Positions 50,438 to 62,442 of a stretch of DNA of 64,000 nt are shown here, one piece after another. The translations under genes were made by a program, and so were the position numbers. Source of the stretch: Lycocorax pyrrhopterus obiensis (Eukaryota > Chordata > Aves > Passeriformes > Paradisaeidae); assembly GCA_014706295.1 (NCBI GenBank), contig JACSVZ010000001.1, positions 116,509,111 through 116,573,110 on the forward strand, in the 5' to 3' direction. The notes beneath the pieces are model-generated. The model saw nothing but the letters and a program-made list of their open reading frames with translations. It was not told the origin of the DNA and did not search any database. The stretch's first letter is position 1. Every line of letters starts with the position of its first letter.

Positions 50438-51090
50438 TGTCTCCCTACTGTCACCAAAACTGCGGGAAAAACAAAAACTCTCCTACAATTTAGTGTTAGA
50501 GAATCAAGGCGTTACTTTATTCTGGCCAGGGTGTTGCTCTGGCCAGGATGTGCAACAGAAATAATTTCATCCACACATGGCCCGGATTGTGCAGAGGAAA
50601 TCATTCCATCACACATCAATTTTACTCGATTTTTCACATACTTTATACAGTCAAAAACCCATAGAAATTCATTGGTTCAATGTTCATTGGTCCCAAGTTA
50701 CACAGTTCTTAGGATTTGGTTTCCTACTGGTTATCGATCTCTTCGCCTTCGATGTTAATTAGGTTCTCATTCCTTAGTTCTCTTATCTCTCTTTTCCGGA
50801 CGAGGCGTCTCCGACCGTGCCTGGGGTGATGTTTGGAGCTGATGGTCGTTGATGGCCGCTATCTTTTGTGTATCTTCTGTGCTGCTCCCAGTCTGCTGAG
50901 GGGTTCAGCTCATCAGGCCTTGAGTGCTGAAACAGTCCTTTGAAAAGAAACTTAAAATTCCCTTCCCCCGGGGCAAAGGCAAACAAAACTGACTAAAGTT
51001 ATACCAAAATATCTTAAACTCGGTATCATTTCCAGCGCTACCACTTAATACTAAGGGACTCCTGCTCCTAAGGGTTTTTCCTTACAGACA
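50438..51090 (-). mobile_element. Solo LTR of an endogenous retrovirus, minus orientation
   Basis: Read on the minus strand, the segment has LTR organisation. A TATAAAG box lies at 50647-50641 and an AATAAA signal at 50521-50516, 120 bp downstream, which suits a U3-R-U5 order. The outer ends read TGTCT and AGACA, matching TG...CA inverted termini. An alternative inner pair, TGT/ACA, gives about 50448-51086. No retroviral gene lies on either side, so I read it as a solo LTR. I found no clear target-site duplication, so the borders are approximate. It retains many CpGs (for example near 50798-50818), suggesting limited age. The exact family is not assigned. Confidence 0.72.
50524..50616 (-). 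repeat. 38-bp tandem duplication inside the LTR R region
   Basis: Two 38-bp copies (50541-50578 and 50579-50616) share GGCC...GTGCA...GAAAT..TT.CAT..ACACAT with a few differences. A partial copy of 17 bp precedes them at 50524-50540. The array lies between the TATA box and the polyadenylation signal of the LTR. Confidence 0.75.
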
Positions 51091-54000
51091 GGCTGGAGCA
51101 AATGGAGTATCCCACACGGAAACACCGCTAGTGCACCACACACACGGGGGTTTCCACCAGCGTTAAATCTGCCAGACGGGAGGCAATCCCACAAATACCT
51201 ACACAGCACTCAGGGATGACACATTCCATGGGGAAAGGCAAATTTCCCCACCGGGACCCCTGGAAGCCCATGTTCTGTGCCTATTCCTGCTCTGCACCCT
51301 CTACCTCCACCCTCCTCCCCCAACCTACAAGTACCCAGCTGCTCCTCAGCCCCCCAGTTCCTCTGCACCCCGTCCCCTTCACCCCATCAGCCCTGGAAAT
51401 CACCAGAGGACCCCTTATCTCTGTGATGATCTCTGGAAATGCCTTTTGTCTCCAACAGCTCATCACCCTGCCCCTCACCTGCTGAGATCAGCTGCTTTCC
51501 TACTGGGAAAAAAGAATAAAAAATGAATCCTGGGAATAATGAGGAGTTCTGAAAGCTTTCAAGTTCCAAAAATAAATAAATAAAGGGAAGGAGGAAGGGA
51601 GAATTGCATGCTTCTTTTGATTAATTCCCTTTCTTCCCAGCCCCAAAGACCATGCAGTAAATAAAATGAAGTCCAGTCCTGACAGACACAAACCTTGACT
51701 GTCTGTTTATGGATGGTGTGAGTGCCAATATTCCAGCGGGACTGTGCAGAACGAATCTGTCAGGGAATCAGAGCACATGTTACAGAGTGTGAAGGTACAT
51801 GCTTCACGTTAAAAACAGATCCTTCAGAAAGTGCAGAATACCCTAAATCTACATCTGCCACGCTGGTTATTCCTGTTGCGTTCTTAAAAATCATCCTGAA
51901 TTTTATTTTCCACATCTTGCAAGTGTTAGATCTGCAAAGCAGCATTATAAGTGCAGCTGTTGTGAAGTTCAGCTCTGAATAACTATGTAGCTGAATGCTG
52001 GCTGGAATTCTGATTTTTACCTCTGAATATTTTCCCATCTTTCGGAAGCCGCCCAGTTTGAGAAAACCATTTCTTCTGCCTATGATCACTGATATCACCA
52101 CATTTCAGGGTGATGCGAGGATGCCATTTTTTCACATCTGACTCAACCCAGCTCCAGCACCACCTTTTCCTAATTGCCTCAATTCCTCTGCACCAACTCC
52201 CTGTGCAGCTGCCTTTGCTTCTGTATTGCCATTACTGTGGCCCCAAGAGCCACATTCCGTGCCACTGATGCCATTGAAAATAATGTCAAGGAGCAGAAGG
52301 AAGCCTAGTAAATGACTGATTTACTTTTACTTTTTTTTAATGCTTTGTTGCCATCACCACCTCCTGCCAAAGGAAGCAGATTTGAGGAGGGTCTGCGCTG
52401 TACAGCAATTTGCCGTGTAAATTTTGAGCAAGGTCTTTGATCACAGCAGAGTTCAGCCATCTGTATTACAAGGCAAATACAACACAGAAACCTGCCCAGT
52501 TCCAAGACATGGTTTAGTATCAGCTGATGATCCTATTGATTTATTTTGTATTTTTCCTAATGAGTTCTAGCTACATTATAGAGTTGCCTGCATTGGATTG
52601 CAGTTTGATTTTCCAAGTGCCATTTCTCAGACGTGAGGTTTTTATAAAAGCTTTCCTCACAACAACAGCCACGCACTTTCTACCATCCTAACAGAACAGT
52701 GCTGCAAGTTGGTATTTACGGTTCAACAACAAAGTAAAACCTTTTTATTTTCATCTACACACCCATGAACAGAGTTTGGAGCACAGCAAAACAGGCCAGT
52801 GTGCTCCTCTGATCTCATTTTTCCTTGGAGGTGGAGGAGAAGAACACTGACTATTTCTCCTCTGCTCCTACACATCAGCACTGCTGGAAGCTATCACCTT
52901 CCTCTGGTTGGGCTTTGCCAAAGAAAATAGAATAAAACATTTCAGCTCAGCGTTCCTAACTCACAGCTCTTCCTACAGGACTTTGCCTGAAAAACCTGTT
53001 TTCTCAGCAAACAGTTCATCCCCTTCCCATCCTTCGGCTGGAGCTAACACCAGCCAAAGGCATCAGCACGGCTTTGCCAGGTCTGAGTTGTGTCTCTGCA
53101 GACTGTACAGTGCCCTGACACAAAACAAGGCTTCAAAAAAGAGAAAAAAAACCCCAAGACAAAAAAAACCTACCACACTCCTCCCACATGTTATGGATTC
53201 CAAACCATGGCTCACGTGTCAATTCAAAAGTATGAAAAGCCACAGGGAAGGAAGTGCTGGGAAATATTCTTTTCCCTGATTTCTCAAAATGAAGGTCCCA
53301 AGTGCTTGCTGGAGTTTTTTATACGATTGCACGTTGTCCTCATGTGCCTGTCACCAGCAGACAAACCTCCCTGGCCTCTGCACTTCCCCAGGGCTCAGAG
53401 CAGAGGGGACACTCCCTCGCCCTCAGGTGGGTCACTGTCCCCTCACAGTTATTCTGCCACTTTGTCTCCTTCAGGACATTTAGAGTGACCAACACACTGA
53501 ACAAGCAACCTGCTCTGGGTGCACACAGAAAACATCCCTAATTCTGCTCAGGAACAGGAACAGAGCTCCTTGTTCCATCCCAAATCTTCCCTTTAAGGAA
53601 ATACAGAGGTAATGGTGCTGTCAGAGATGAATCAACAGCCCCCAGACAAAGTTTAGTGAATAACTCCTTGGAGATGGCACAAAATTAGAAAAAGAAAGTG
53701 ACTTGATCAATGTGAAATGTTATTTCAGCTGAGAAGGAAAAGGGACTCTTCTGTCTGTACATTAAATAGGAGAACAAAGGCATTTGGGTGCAATATCTGC
53801 CACAAGCAAGACAGCATCCCCAGCACTGCTCCAAGAGACAACTTCCCTTCTACTCACCTCAGGTTTTGGGATACACATCTGGATTTAAAATGGGGGTGGG
53901 GGGAAGAGAAAAAAAAAGAAGGAAAGAAGAACCCTAATGAGCTTGCAATATTTGACCTGGCATTGTTCCTTGAGGATATTTCCCAGTGTGCACTCAGTAG

Positions 54001-56599
54001 TTGAGAAAATACTGACAAGATATTCCCTCAAGAGGTCAAAACAACTTTACTGGCACTTTAAAAAAATCAAGGGGCTTTGGCAAAGGGTTTACTACAACAT
54101 CCAGTCTACCTAAAACACTTCTCAGAGCATTAACTTGGCCCATTCAACTTGGCAAACTTTAGGCCCTTTTGCAGTTAAGTTACTCAAAATGCTCCAAGAA
54201 GAGGGAATAAGAAGAGGAAGGAAGAAAGAGACAGGAAGATAGAAAAGATAGAAGAGCACACAGGCCACATATACATTCAAAGAAAAGAAGGCAAGAATTT
54301 GGAATTAAAACATCCTGAGTACCATTCAGGAGCACACAGTTCATCTGATAACTTTTACCTGCAGAGATCAAGCTACACCTCAAAACAAGTAGTTACAAAC
54401 AGAAATCCAATCCAGCAGCCCTTCACTTTCGACCTGGGATCTGAAGCCATACTTTTCTGGCCCAATTTGACTTCTGTTTAAAAACTGGAATACTACAAAA
54501 ATCATATCTACAGACAGTAGATCTAGGATTTCCCAGGTTATAAAATAGACATTGAAAAGGTTTTGTTTAAATTTTTCTGTTTAAACTGTTGTTAAAACAA
54601 CCACTGGGACTGGGAGAAGGGGAACAACCTTCCAGCAGCACCATTTCCCTTTTGCACAGTGAAAATGTTAGGGATTTTCCAGCATGGCCTGGATTATTAT
54701 CTTGTGGGGACACTGGGAGCAGAAGGAATCTGCAAGTGAAGCAAGGAGCTCAGAATTTCAAAGTGAAAGGGTGAGAACTAGAAGATAAAAGAAGTAAAAC
54801 TAATTTTAAGCCCATTCCCTAATTTGTAATGCTCCAGTTACTGTGAGCAGATATGGAAATACAAAGCCTCTGGTTCTCTCCCGCCCTGCCCGGGATACAG
54901 GAGGCCACAGGAAGCACACGGGGAGAGAGAACATGTGCTTTCTGATGAAAAGTCCAGATTTAGGGCACTCCAAGTGGATTAGACACAAGGAACTGTCCCA
55001 GGTAACTGCACCACCTCCATGCATCCATGAAATTGAAACATGGCATAGTTATTAATTAAATTTACACATTTCTAGAATGCTTATGTCTTCCAGGACATGA
55101 GAAATCACAGCTGACATCATGCAAGCAAGAGGCAGGACACTTTTGCTCAGCAACTTCCTACATGTGGAATCACAAGTCCCAAAAACACATTTTAGGGTAA
55201 GCAGACATTTTTACCTCTTCCCAGGTCTGTGGAGGACAGGGTGGGTGGTCTTTTCCAACGGGCTGCAGAGCTCTCTCTTTGTGTCACAGGAGTCATCTAC
55301 ACACCAGCTTCTCCCTGTGGAACACAGAACCAGATATTTTCCATGGCAGGGTTTAAAAAACTTCTCTCCATCATGCTTAGCAGTGTCAGCCCACTGCCAA
55401 AGTTTGTCAGCCATAGCTTGGAAGCATCCAACGTTTTTAGGTTGGAATCCAAGCCCTCTGTTCCATATGTAAAAGCTCCAGGGCAAACATACTGTTTGCA
55501 CTCACAGTGCAAAATTGCTTGTGGGTGGTTTTCTCCCCCGATGCAAAAACTCTTAACAGTGTTTGAATTAGAATGTTTTAACACGGTATTTTTATGATCT
55601 AGTGGCTTTATTGTCACCAGTGACACTGCTCATGTTTCCCAGGCAGCTGTAAAGGGATGGCATCCTGGGCTGAAGCAGGAGCTGCCCTGTCAGTGACAAA
55701 CCAGCCCTCCTGGGCTCCTACAAAACCTGGCAGATCCTTAACACAATCCCAGTTGGGGTCAGTAACATGGAAGACCAAGCAGCACTGAAACTCATCTCAC
55801 CTGGGGAAGAATTTGCCCTTCTGTTGCTCTGAAAGCCTTTGTCCTCGCTGTTAACCCCTCACTGATCTCAAAGTAAATTGTGCAATGTTCTCCTGCCTCC
55901 AGCAGAGTCCTTGCCCATTATATCTGGGGAAAGCAGCTGCTGGAGACAGCTGGGAGGAGACTTTTATGATTATTACAGTAGCTGCAAAGTCATCTGTGCC
56001 GTGGTAGCACTCGGATATTTATCGGTTTCTGTCACCAACACAAGTTTTAATGTAGAAATGGTCTGCAGGCAGCCAGGGGAACCTGCAGCACCCCAGCCCA
56101 GACAGGTTTCAAGAGAGGGGCAGCTGCAAGGGGCTGGCAACCCCCTGGACATATTGTCGGGGCACAGCTGGAAGGAGGTGCTTCGTGTCAAAGGGGGACA
56201 CAGCTGAGGCAGGGACAGCCCTGAGGGACCACAGCCAAGCCACACTGGGCTAAGTGACATCCCTGAGGGACTGCAATTCCCGGATCCCCAGGGCAGGGCA
56301 GGGATGCTCCCAGGGGACTGAAGGTAACACCCAGCAAAAGCAAAGGATGAGGAGACCAGGAAGGTGTTTGACTGAAGCTGTCCCTGGGGAAGGGAGGGAA
56401 ATGGGGTTTCTGTAAGTGGGTTTCTTAATTTGTTTCCTTTATTCTCACCCTCAAATCAGCAATTGAAACTTTGTGTTAACTGGCAGTAAATTCAGCCACA
56501 TAAAAGTTCCTCAGGTCAAGCCACGTTGCTGCTGGGGGTGCAGACACTGCCCATGCAGAGAGCTCATGGTTTGGTCACTGTCAGGATGTCCCAGATGTG
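51091..56599. other. Intergenic, no gene recognised
   Basis: No coding exon, RNA gene or clear transposon that I can support. Open frames at 52908-53488, 55119-55597 and 55878-56207 are unrelated to any family I know and show no splice or domain evidence. A short (AAAT)n tract lies near 51570-51585. Moderately GC-rich islands at 51240-51490 and 56040-56330 do not look like CpG islands. Confidence 0.45.
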
Positions 56600-57160
56600 A
56601 CAAAATGGAAAATTGAATTGTAAACCGAAAATACTGAGAACCTTTTAGTGTCATAAGATGCCTTTTTAATGGCAGCATTTAAAGAGTTTGTATCTCATAA
56701 GCTGATGTTTCTAATTTCAGAGGAAAAAAAATGACTGCTCATCTGGGCCTTTCAGATGCACATCAGCCAGCAAGTAATTGAAGACAAAGTGTTTTTTCTG
56801 TAATAAACCTTCATAATGAAGCACCAGAGGAAAATCCTAAAGTTCAACTCAATACATCACGCTAATCTGCAGAATGAGATTTTCCTGCCACTAATCTTGT
56901 TAGAGCTGGGGCACTGTGCAAATACATCTAAACACATAATTACTGAAGAGATATTAAACGGATCAATTTATTTCAATAAAAAATGCAAACTTTGAGGAGA
57001 ATTCATTAATACTCAAAATCCAGCCAGGCAATAAATAACACTAATGAACTGAGAAAAAGGAATAGATGAACAAGTACTGACATGATGTCTTATGGCTTAT
57101 TGCTGTTAAAGAGGAGCTGACAATTACTCCATTTGAAATATAAATCCTGCAAGGGAAATG
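56600..57160. promoter_or_regulatory. Candidate conserved non-coding element (TAAT-rich)
   Basis: The block is AT-rich but not low-complexity. It has many homeodomain-type cores (CTAAT, TAATTG, TAATTAC, CATTAATA, CTAATGAAC), no open frame of interest and no recognised repeat. That texture is typical of deeply conserved developmental enhancers in gene deserts. Conservation could not be tested here. Confidence 0.35.
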
Positions 57161-57189
57161 CTAGAAAGTGAGTGAAAGACCTGTTAAAA

Positions 57190-57205
57190 ATATGTACGTA
57201 CATAT
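57190..57205. repeat. Perfect 16-bp palindrome
   Basis: ATATGTACGTACATAT is self-complementary over its full length. It sits at the edge of a short TA/CA-rich tract and 25 bases before the 11-bp hairpin. Confidence 0.9.
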
Positions 57206-57229
57206 ATACACACACATTTTAAGAAGGCA

Positions 57230-57261
57230 TTAGGATGAAAACTAATTTAATTTCATCCTAA
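57230..57261. repeat. Perfect 11-bp inverted repeat with 10-nt loop
   Basis: TTAGGATGAAA at 57230-57240 and its exact reverse complement TTTCATCCTAA at 57251-57261 flank a 10-base AT-rich spacer. The DNA or RNA could fold as a hairpin. Function unknown. Confidence 0.85.
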
Positions 57262-57968
57262 GGAGGCCATATTACCATTTTCATCACCCTTAAGCTGTGT
57301 TTACTTTAGCAAACAGTGCTGTGCAACAGGAGCATGAAACAGCTGTTGCTGAGATGCTGCCAGCACAGCAACTCTAAATGTGTTGGGGGGTTGCTGCCAG
57401 CCAGCTCCAGGGTGGTCCTGCAGCCTGACTGCCTCACAGACAGCAGGGTACCCCGGCCATAGGGCTGCGGGATCTCCCTGGTCCCGTTTTGTCCCAAGGG
57501 AACTCCAGAGTGAGTCCTCTGGAGTGTGAATCAGACCACAGCGATTGTGGGTGTGGCAGCAAACACAGCATTTTCTTCAAAAGCAGCCTCCTGACTGGCA
57601 CTAAAATGTTTCCTGCAGCAGAAGCACTCAGGGCACTGTAAAGGGCTCTCTCTAGGACAAAACTGCCAGACACAGCAGAAAGCTCAGTGCAAACACTCAC
57701 CCACACAACCCAAACGACCCAGTGACAACCAGGAGTATCTAAAATAACCTTTTCAGTAAGGGCTGGGAGAGATGTCCAGACAGAACCCAAAAACATGTTT
57801 CTCCTTGTGCTTGGGAGGTTCTGCAATTTGCCAAGAGGAAAAATAAAAACATTTGGTTTGGTATTTTGGAATTATAACTTGGTATTCAAGCAGCACACTT
57901 GGAGTTATCCAGGCTGCTTCAGAGGACACTTGCAGTGATTTTCTTCAGGCTTCTGAAACAAAAGAAAG
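57262..57968. other. Intergenic, nothing recognised
   Basis: Between the hairpin at 57230-57261 and the CR1 fragment I see only unremarkable sequence. A minus-strand open frame at 57434-57826 has no domain that I recognise. Confidence 0.45.
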
Positions 57969-58333
57969 ACATTGAGGGGCTGAGGTGTGTCCAGAGAAGG
58001 GAACAGAGCTGGGGAAGGGTCTGGAGCACAAGTTTGATGTCGATCAGCTGAGGGAGCTGGGGTTGTTTAGCCTGGAGAAGGCTCAGGGGGACATTATCAC
58101 TCTCTACATCTCCCTGAAAGGAGGGTGTGGTGAGGTCAGGGATCATTCTCTTCTCCCAGGTAAGAGACAGGAAGCGAGGAAATGGTCTCAAGTTGTGCCA
58201 GGGGAGGCTTAGATTAGGTATTATGAAGAATCTCCTCACTGCAAGGGTGGTCAGGCATTGGAACAGGCTGCTCAGGGAACTGGTGGAACTGCCACCCCTG
58301 GGAGTGTTCAACAAGCTGTGCATGTGGCACCTG
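57969..58333 (+). mobile_element. CR1 LINE fragment, plus orientation
   Basis: The stretch follows the CR1 3' region closely: it opens ATTGAGGGGCTGAGG, then GTGTCCAGAGAAGGG, GGAGCTGGGGTTGTTTAGCC, TCTTCTCCCAGGTAAG, CTCAAGTTGTGCCAGGGG, GCATTGGAACAGGCTGCTCA and finally GCATGTGGCACC. CR1 is the dominant avian non-LTR retrotransposon. This copy is truncated at both ends: the 5' part (reverse transcriptase) and the usual 3' tail are absent. Small indels disrupt it, so it is an old inactive copy. Confidence 0.92.
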
Positions 58334-61160
58334 CAAGTTTTACTCAGCTCCACAGTTCTTACAGCAAAGGAGGTGCTGCCACCTCTACCTGGTGGAGGAT
58401 CATCAGTTTGTTCACTCATTTCTTACCTGAAAGCTGCTCCAGTTCATTATTAGGGACAATAGACTTCAGCAGCTGAGGAGGAAGAAAGTTCAAAGATGAG
58501 CCTGTTTTGTTAAATCACAGTCAAGTTATCAAAAATCACCATTTCCTTTCAATAGTCTTACGTGGGAAAATGCTGGCAAGGCACCCAAACCTCATCTAGA
58601 TGAGCAGCTCTGGCTTTTACTGGTTATAAAATGAGTGATTTATGGCAGCATGTACAACGTGATGTTACTTCCCTTGCAATTTATGCTCTCAGAGGGCAGA
58701 GAAGAGATGGCTGGGCAGGAATTACACATCCCTCGCTCCTTCCAGCAGATGCCTCTTTGCACAAATACCACTTTCACAAAAATCTCTGCTTTGTTCTAAC
58801 CCCTGTCTCTAAAGGGCTTCTGTAAGGGCAACTACTACTGACAACAAGCCCAGTAAGTGTTCTATTTTTGTTCTTTCTGGAAGTTTATGCAAGAAGATCG
58901 GAAATTTCTCAGTTTTCATTCTGCTCTACACAAAATGTTATGGGTTGGGCATGTCCAGCTGCTCTGTTCAAACACAATTTCTAATGTATTTTATTTGGCC
59001 GTTTCCTTGGCATTTTCAGTAAGAACTGGGGAAGAAAAAGAATGTACACTGGGAACACAGCATGATGCACCTCCGAATGAAGGCAATCCTCCTCTCCTTG
59101 GGCCTGTGATTAAAATTTGCAGTTACAAGCAATATTTAGAAAAAGCAGCTATGCTGCTCTAACAATCCCAGTCACTAGAGCCAGGTATAGTAGAAAAAAA
59201 ATAACAAGTCAGGGAAGCAGATGCCAAAAGAAATGCATTTGTTAACAAGGCAGCTGGGATTTTATCACCAGGAAGCCTCCTTAGCATCATTCCTCCACAA
59301 CCCTAGAACAGGTATCCTGAAAATCCCAGCTTGATGTCTCAGATGGGTTGAAATCCTCAAACATCCTTTCAGATGCTTCTCAAGGGCTGAGGGATTTCCT
59401 TCGAGCTTTCCTTTACATCAAGGCAAGGGGGAACCTGGCAACTTTAGGGCCTTTTGTTGCCAGCAAGGAGTGGGACAGAGCAGCCTGTTCTGCACAGTCT
59501 CACCGGGACTGCGGCTCCAGGCGAGTGATGAATCTGCCACCAGATGTCACCCAGAGGCCACTCCTGCCGCCTGCTGAGCCTCGAGCAAGCCCCTGGACTT
59601 CCTGCAGGCAGCAGGGATGGTCACAGCGCTGTCATCACTCCTGCAGTTACACCCACACTTAACTTCAGATTTCTACTTTGTGCCCTGGAAAAGAAAAGAA
59701 ACTTTCCAAGTGCAGTGAGTCTTCCCCTTTGACAAGGGAAGTACATGAGCTAAAAGCAACATCCTATGGTTGTTGATATCTTTACCGAAGGCCTGTATTT
59801 CTATTTTTACAGAATTTGATCACCTTGCAGAGTTTACCCTTATCTAACTCTTAGGGGAAAAAAGAACAATCTATCAAGATAGAAAATGGATTCCAAGAAA
59901 ACAGCAAGCAATGCAGAAAAAAAGCAGAAGTACTTTGTGACAAGGGAACATAAAAGATTTCCTGTCACAATGAAGACAATTATAACAGGAAAAAAACAGC
60001 AGAATAAAAAATGATAAAAGTCTGAACAGATTAAAACTATTAAGACACCTTTTACAAATTCCTGAATACACTTAAAAACTTCATTTCATGAGGAGCATCA
60101 AAAGAAAGCACACAGGGACACAATTTCCACTGTTTAATATTCAGAAAATTCCACATGCTTTGCTGCGAATCAGAATTTTGCTTTTTATCAAATTATTTAC
60201 CAGAGAGAGATCTAGAAAGCACAAATTTAGCATTGCAGCTTAAGTGGTAGTGATGGACATAAGAAACTGTTATTGAAAATATTTGCTGTGATAGGAAACA
60301 GAGGAAAATGGATGAGAACAATTTTGAAGAAATTTTACTTAATTTTTTTCAATCTCCTAAATACAACTAAAATGTCCAGTGCTTCCAAGAGTAAATCAAC
60401 AATGAATTACTTCAGCTCTGAACAGCAGCATCTAGAAAGAGGGATGAAATCACTCCTCTAAATATTTCAGCTTTCTGAAACAAGTCCAGCTCCACTTAAA
60501 CAAGTCCAGAAACAATTTCAGCTCCATTTAAACAAGTCCTAACTTCTTCCTTAAAGTCAAGGTTAAGCTAAAAGTACCTTCTTCACGTTTGCCCCACAGT
60601 CAACGCTTTTCTGCTCTTAAAAAATTCTGCCTGTGACAACTATTTGAAAATTGAATTTGGAACTTTCAGTAAGGATATTTATTCTAAACAATAGAAAAAT
60701 TGGAAAAATATCCAAGCTATCCTGTGAAGAAAGCAGTTATCATGCAGCAGCTAATGAGCACAGGCAGGTTCTGAACAGCCTGATCAGCTGCACAACAGGT
60801 CATCACTACATCACAGAGCACCCACTCCACTGCCACAGAACAGGGATCTACAGGGGTCACAAGGCTGTGACAATTTAACATTTTCCTGTGCACTCTGTGT
60901 AGAACTGAAGGAGTCAGGACAAGTCCATGAGGTACCAGCCTCAGTAAAAAGCTGATTTTCCACACTGCTCCTTGTATTCTGCACTCTGAACTTATCAAGC
61001 ATAAAGAATTGGAATGATTTTATATTTAACACACTGACTAAAGGAACAGCTCTGCTGCTAGTTACAAATCAAAACACCAAAATATTTAGTGGAATTCCAG
61101 GCAGTAAATTTCAACATGGATGAGGAAACTCTTCTTCCCAATTTTAAATTTTGGTTGATT
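58334..61160. other. Intergenic, between CR1 fragment and C3orf38 3' end
   Basis: No gene supported. Open frames here are short and have no recognisable domains. A small duplication sits at 60478-60539 (see separate entry). The part at 59390-59680 is richer in GC than its surroundings but shows no exon signature that I trust. Confidence 0.5.
60478..60539 (+). repeat. Short imperfect tandem duplication
   Basis: The decamer AAACAAGTCC occurs at 60478-60487, 60498-60507 and 60530-60539. The 21-bp blocks at 60487-60507 and 60519-60539 differ at one base and are offset by 32 bp, indicating a small local duplication. Confidence 0.7.
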
Positions 61161-61211
61161 TTTATTTATTATGCATCAGTAGCTGAAGAAGCCATGACTC
61201 AGCTGTTTATT
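61161..61211 (-). terminator. Candidate polyadenylation signals for C3orf38 homologue
   Basis: Plus-strand TTTATT occurs at 61206-61211, 61165-61170 and 61161-61166, each reading AATAAA on the gene's strand. They are the first canonical hexamers after the stop codon. Which is used cannot be told from sequence. Confidence 0.35.
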
Positions 61212-62442
61212 GAGAAAGAACATTCCAACACAGTATTGCAACTTTTGCTTAGCAAAGAAATTATTTTAGAAAACTTTAAGGAGAAAGCAAGATTCAGACT
61301 GTTCATAAAAATCAGTTCTGTGCATATCTGAACCTTCTTGTTTCCTCTCACCCAGCTGTACTTCACCATGAAAAACCTGGGAACAGTTCTTTTGGTTTTG
61401 ATACATTATGGGGAATGGTTATGGGTTCAGAACTTGAAATGGTGAAGCTAAAAAATTAAAACAGAACTCCCAAACAATCCAAACAAGATGCAGGAGAAGT
61501 TTTCACCTCATTTCACCTCTAATCCCTTATAAATAAATAGAGTAAAAAAAACCCCAAGTTTTACACTGGCAAAAATTTCAGTTATTAAGTAGTAATTGCA
61601 TAGTTTTCTTATTGTGACCTATCATTGTAACCACCCAGTGGTAACAAACTGACTTTCTGCACCTGTAATAAAGCAGCTCAGAGTAAACAAAATAGTTATT
61701 TTGAGAAAACATACAAAAATCACAACTATTATATTAAGAACTCTGTTGAAATTATATACAAAATAACTATCAGAGCATTTGGTTCATACAGTGTTGCTGC
61801 AAGTTTTGAAATTCAGTTATTGATCCAAGACAGTGCTAGAAACGGGCAACCATCTCAAACTTGTCTGCCTGGGGACACAGAGAGAACAATTTGTGTCTAT
61901 TCATGACACAGTTGGAACTATAAGGCAAAAGGACAAGAAGCAATTAATGCAAAGAAGTTAAAAAAAAAGACTTCCACAATGCCAAGTCCCCTGCACTGTT
62001 CCATTAAACCACATTTAGAACATCCACAGCAGCTGCCTCCATTCAGTGTTTTGTTTTGGGTTTTGTATTGGTCTTCTTGGGACTCAGATGTCCACTCAGA
62101 CACCTCCCCTTCCCAAATTCCAAAAGCAATGACCTCCTGCTACAGCTCAGGTAAGAGTTTAAACTGGTGTCCTGAGGAGAATTTGCAGTCTGTGAACCCC
62201 TCGTTCTACACCGCTGCCAATCCATATTTAAATGTAACCATGAATAACCAAACTCCACTCTAAAGACAGTGCAAAACCTGAAGTGATACCCTTAAAATAT
62301 TTGATAGCTCTAGGAAAGCGCCTACAAGCATCACCCATGCTAATACCCTGTATCTCAGCTTGCCTCCCAGCAAATCTTACTCAGAGAAGAGAAAATGCAG
62401 GGCAGCAACAACACAGCCCCTCACCCAGCTGTGACAAAATGC
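61161..62442 (-). other. C3orf38: Probable 3' UTR of the C3orf38 homologue
   Basis: Downstream of the stop codon on the minus strand I found no canonical AATAAA until 61206-61211 (plus-strand TTTATT). Two overlapping copies follow at 61161-61170. The UTR would then be about 1.2 to 1.3 kb. The interval has no repeat that I recognise and is AT-rich. The end point is inferred from the signals only; transcripts could stop earlier at a variant signal or run further. Confidence 0.4.

Noticed and set aside
57985..58453. Plus-strand frames resembling a small protein
   Set aside because: They are in the CR1 3' region, which is not coding in intact CR1.
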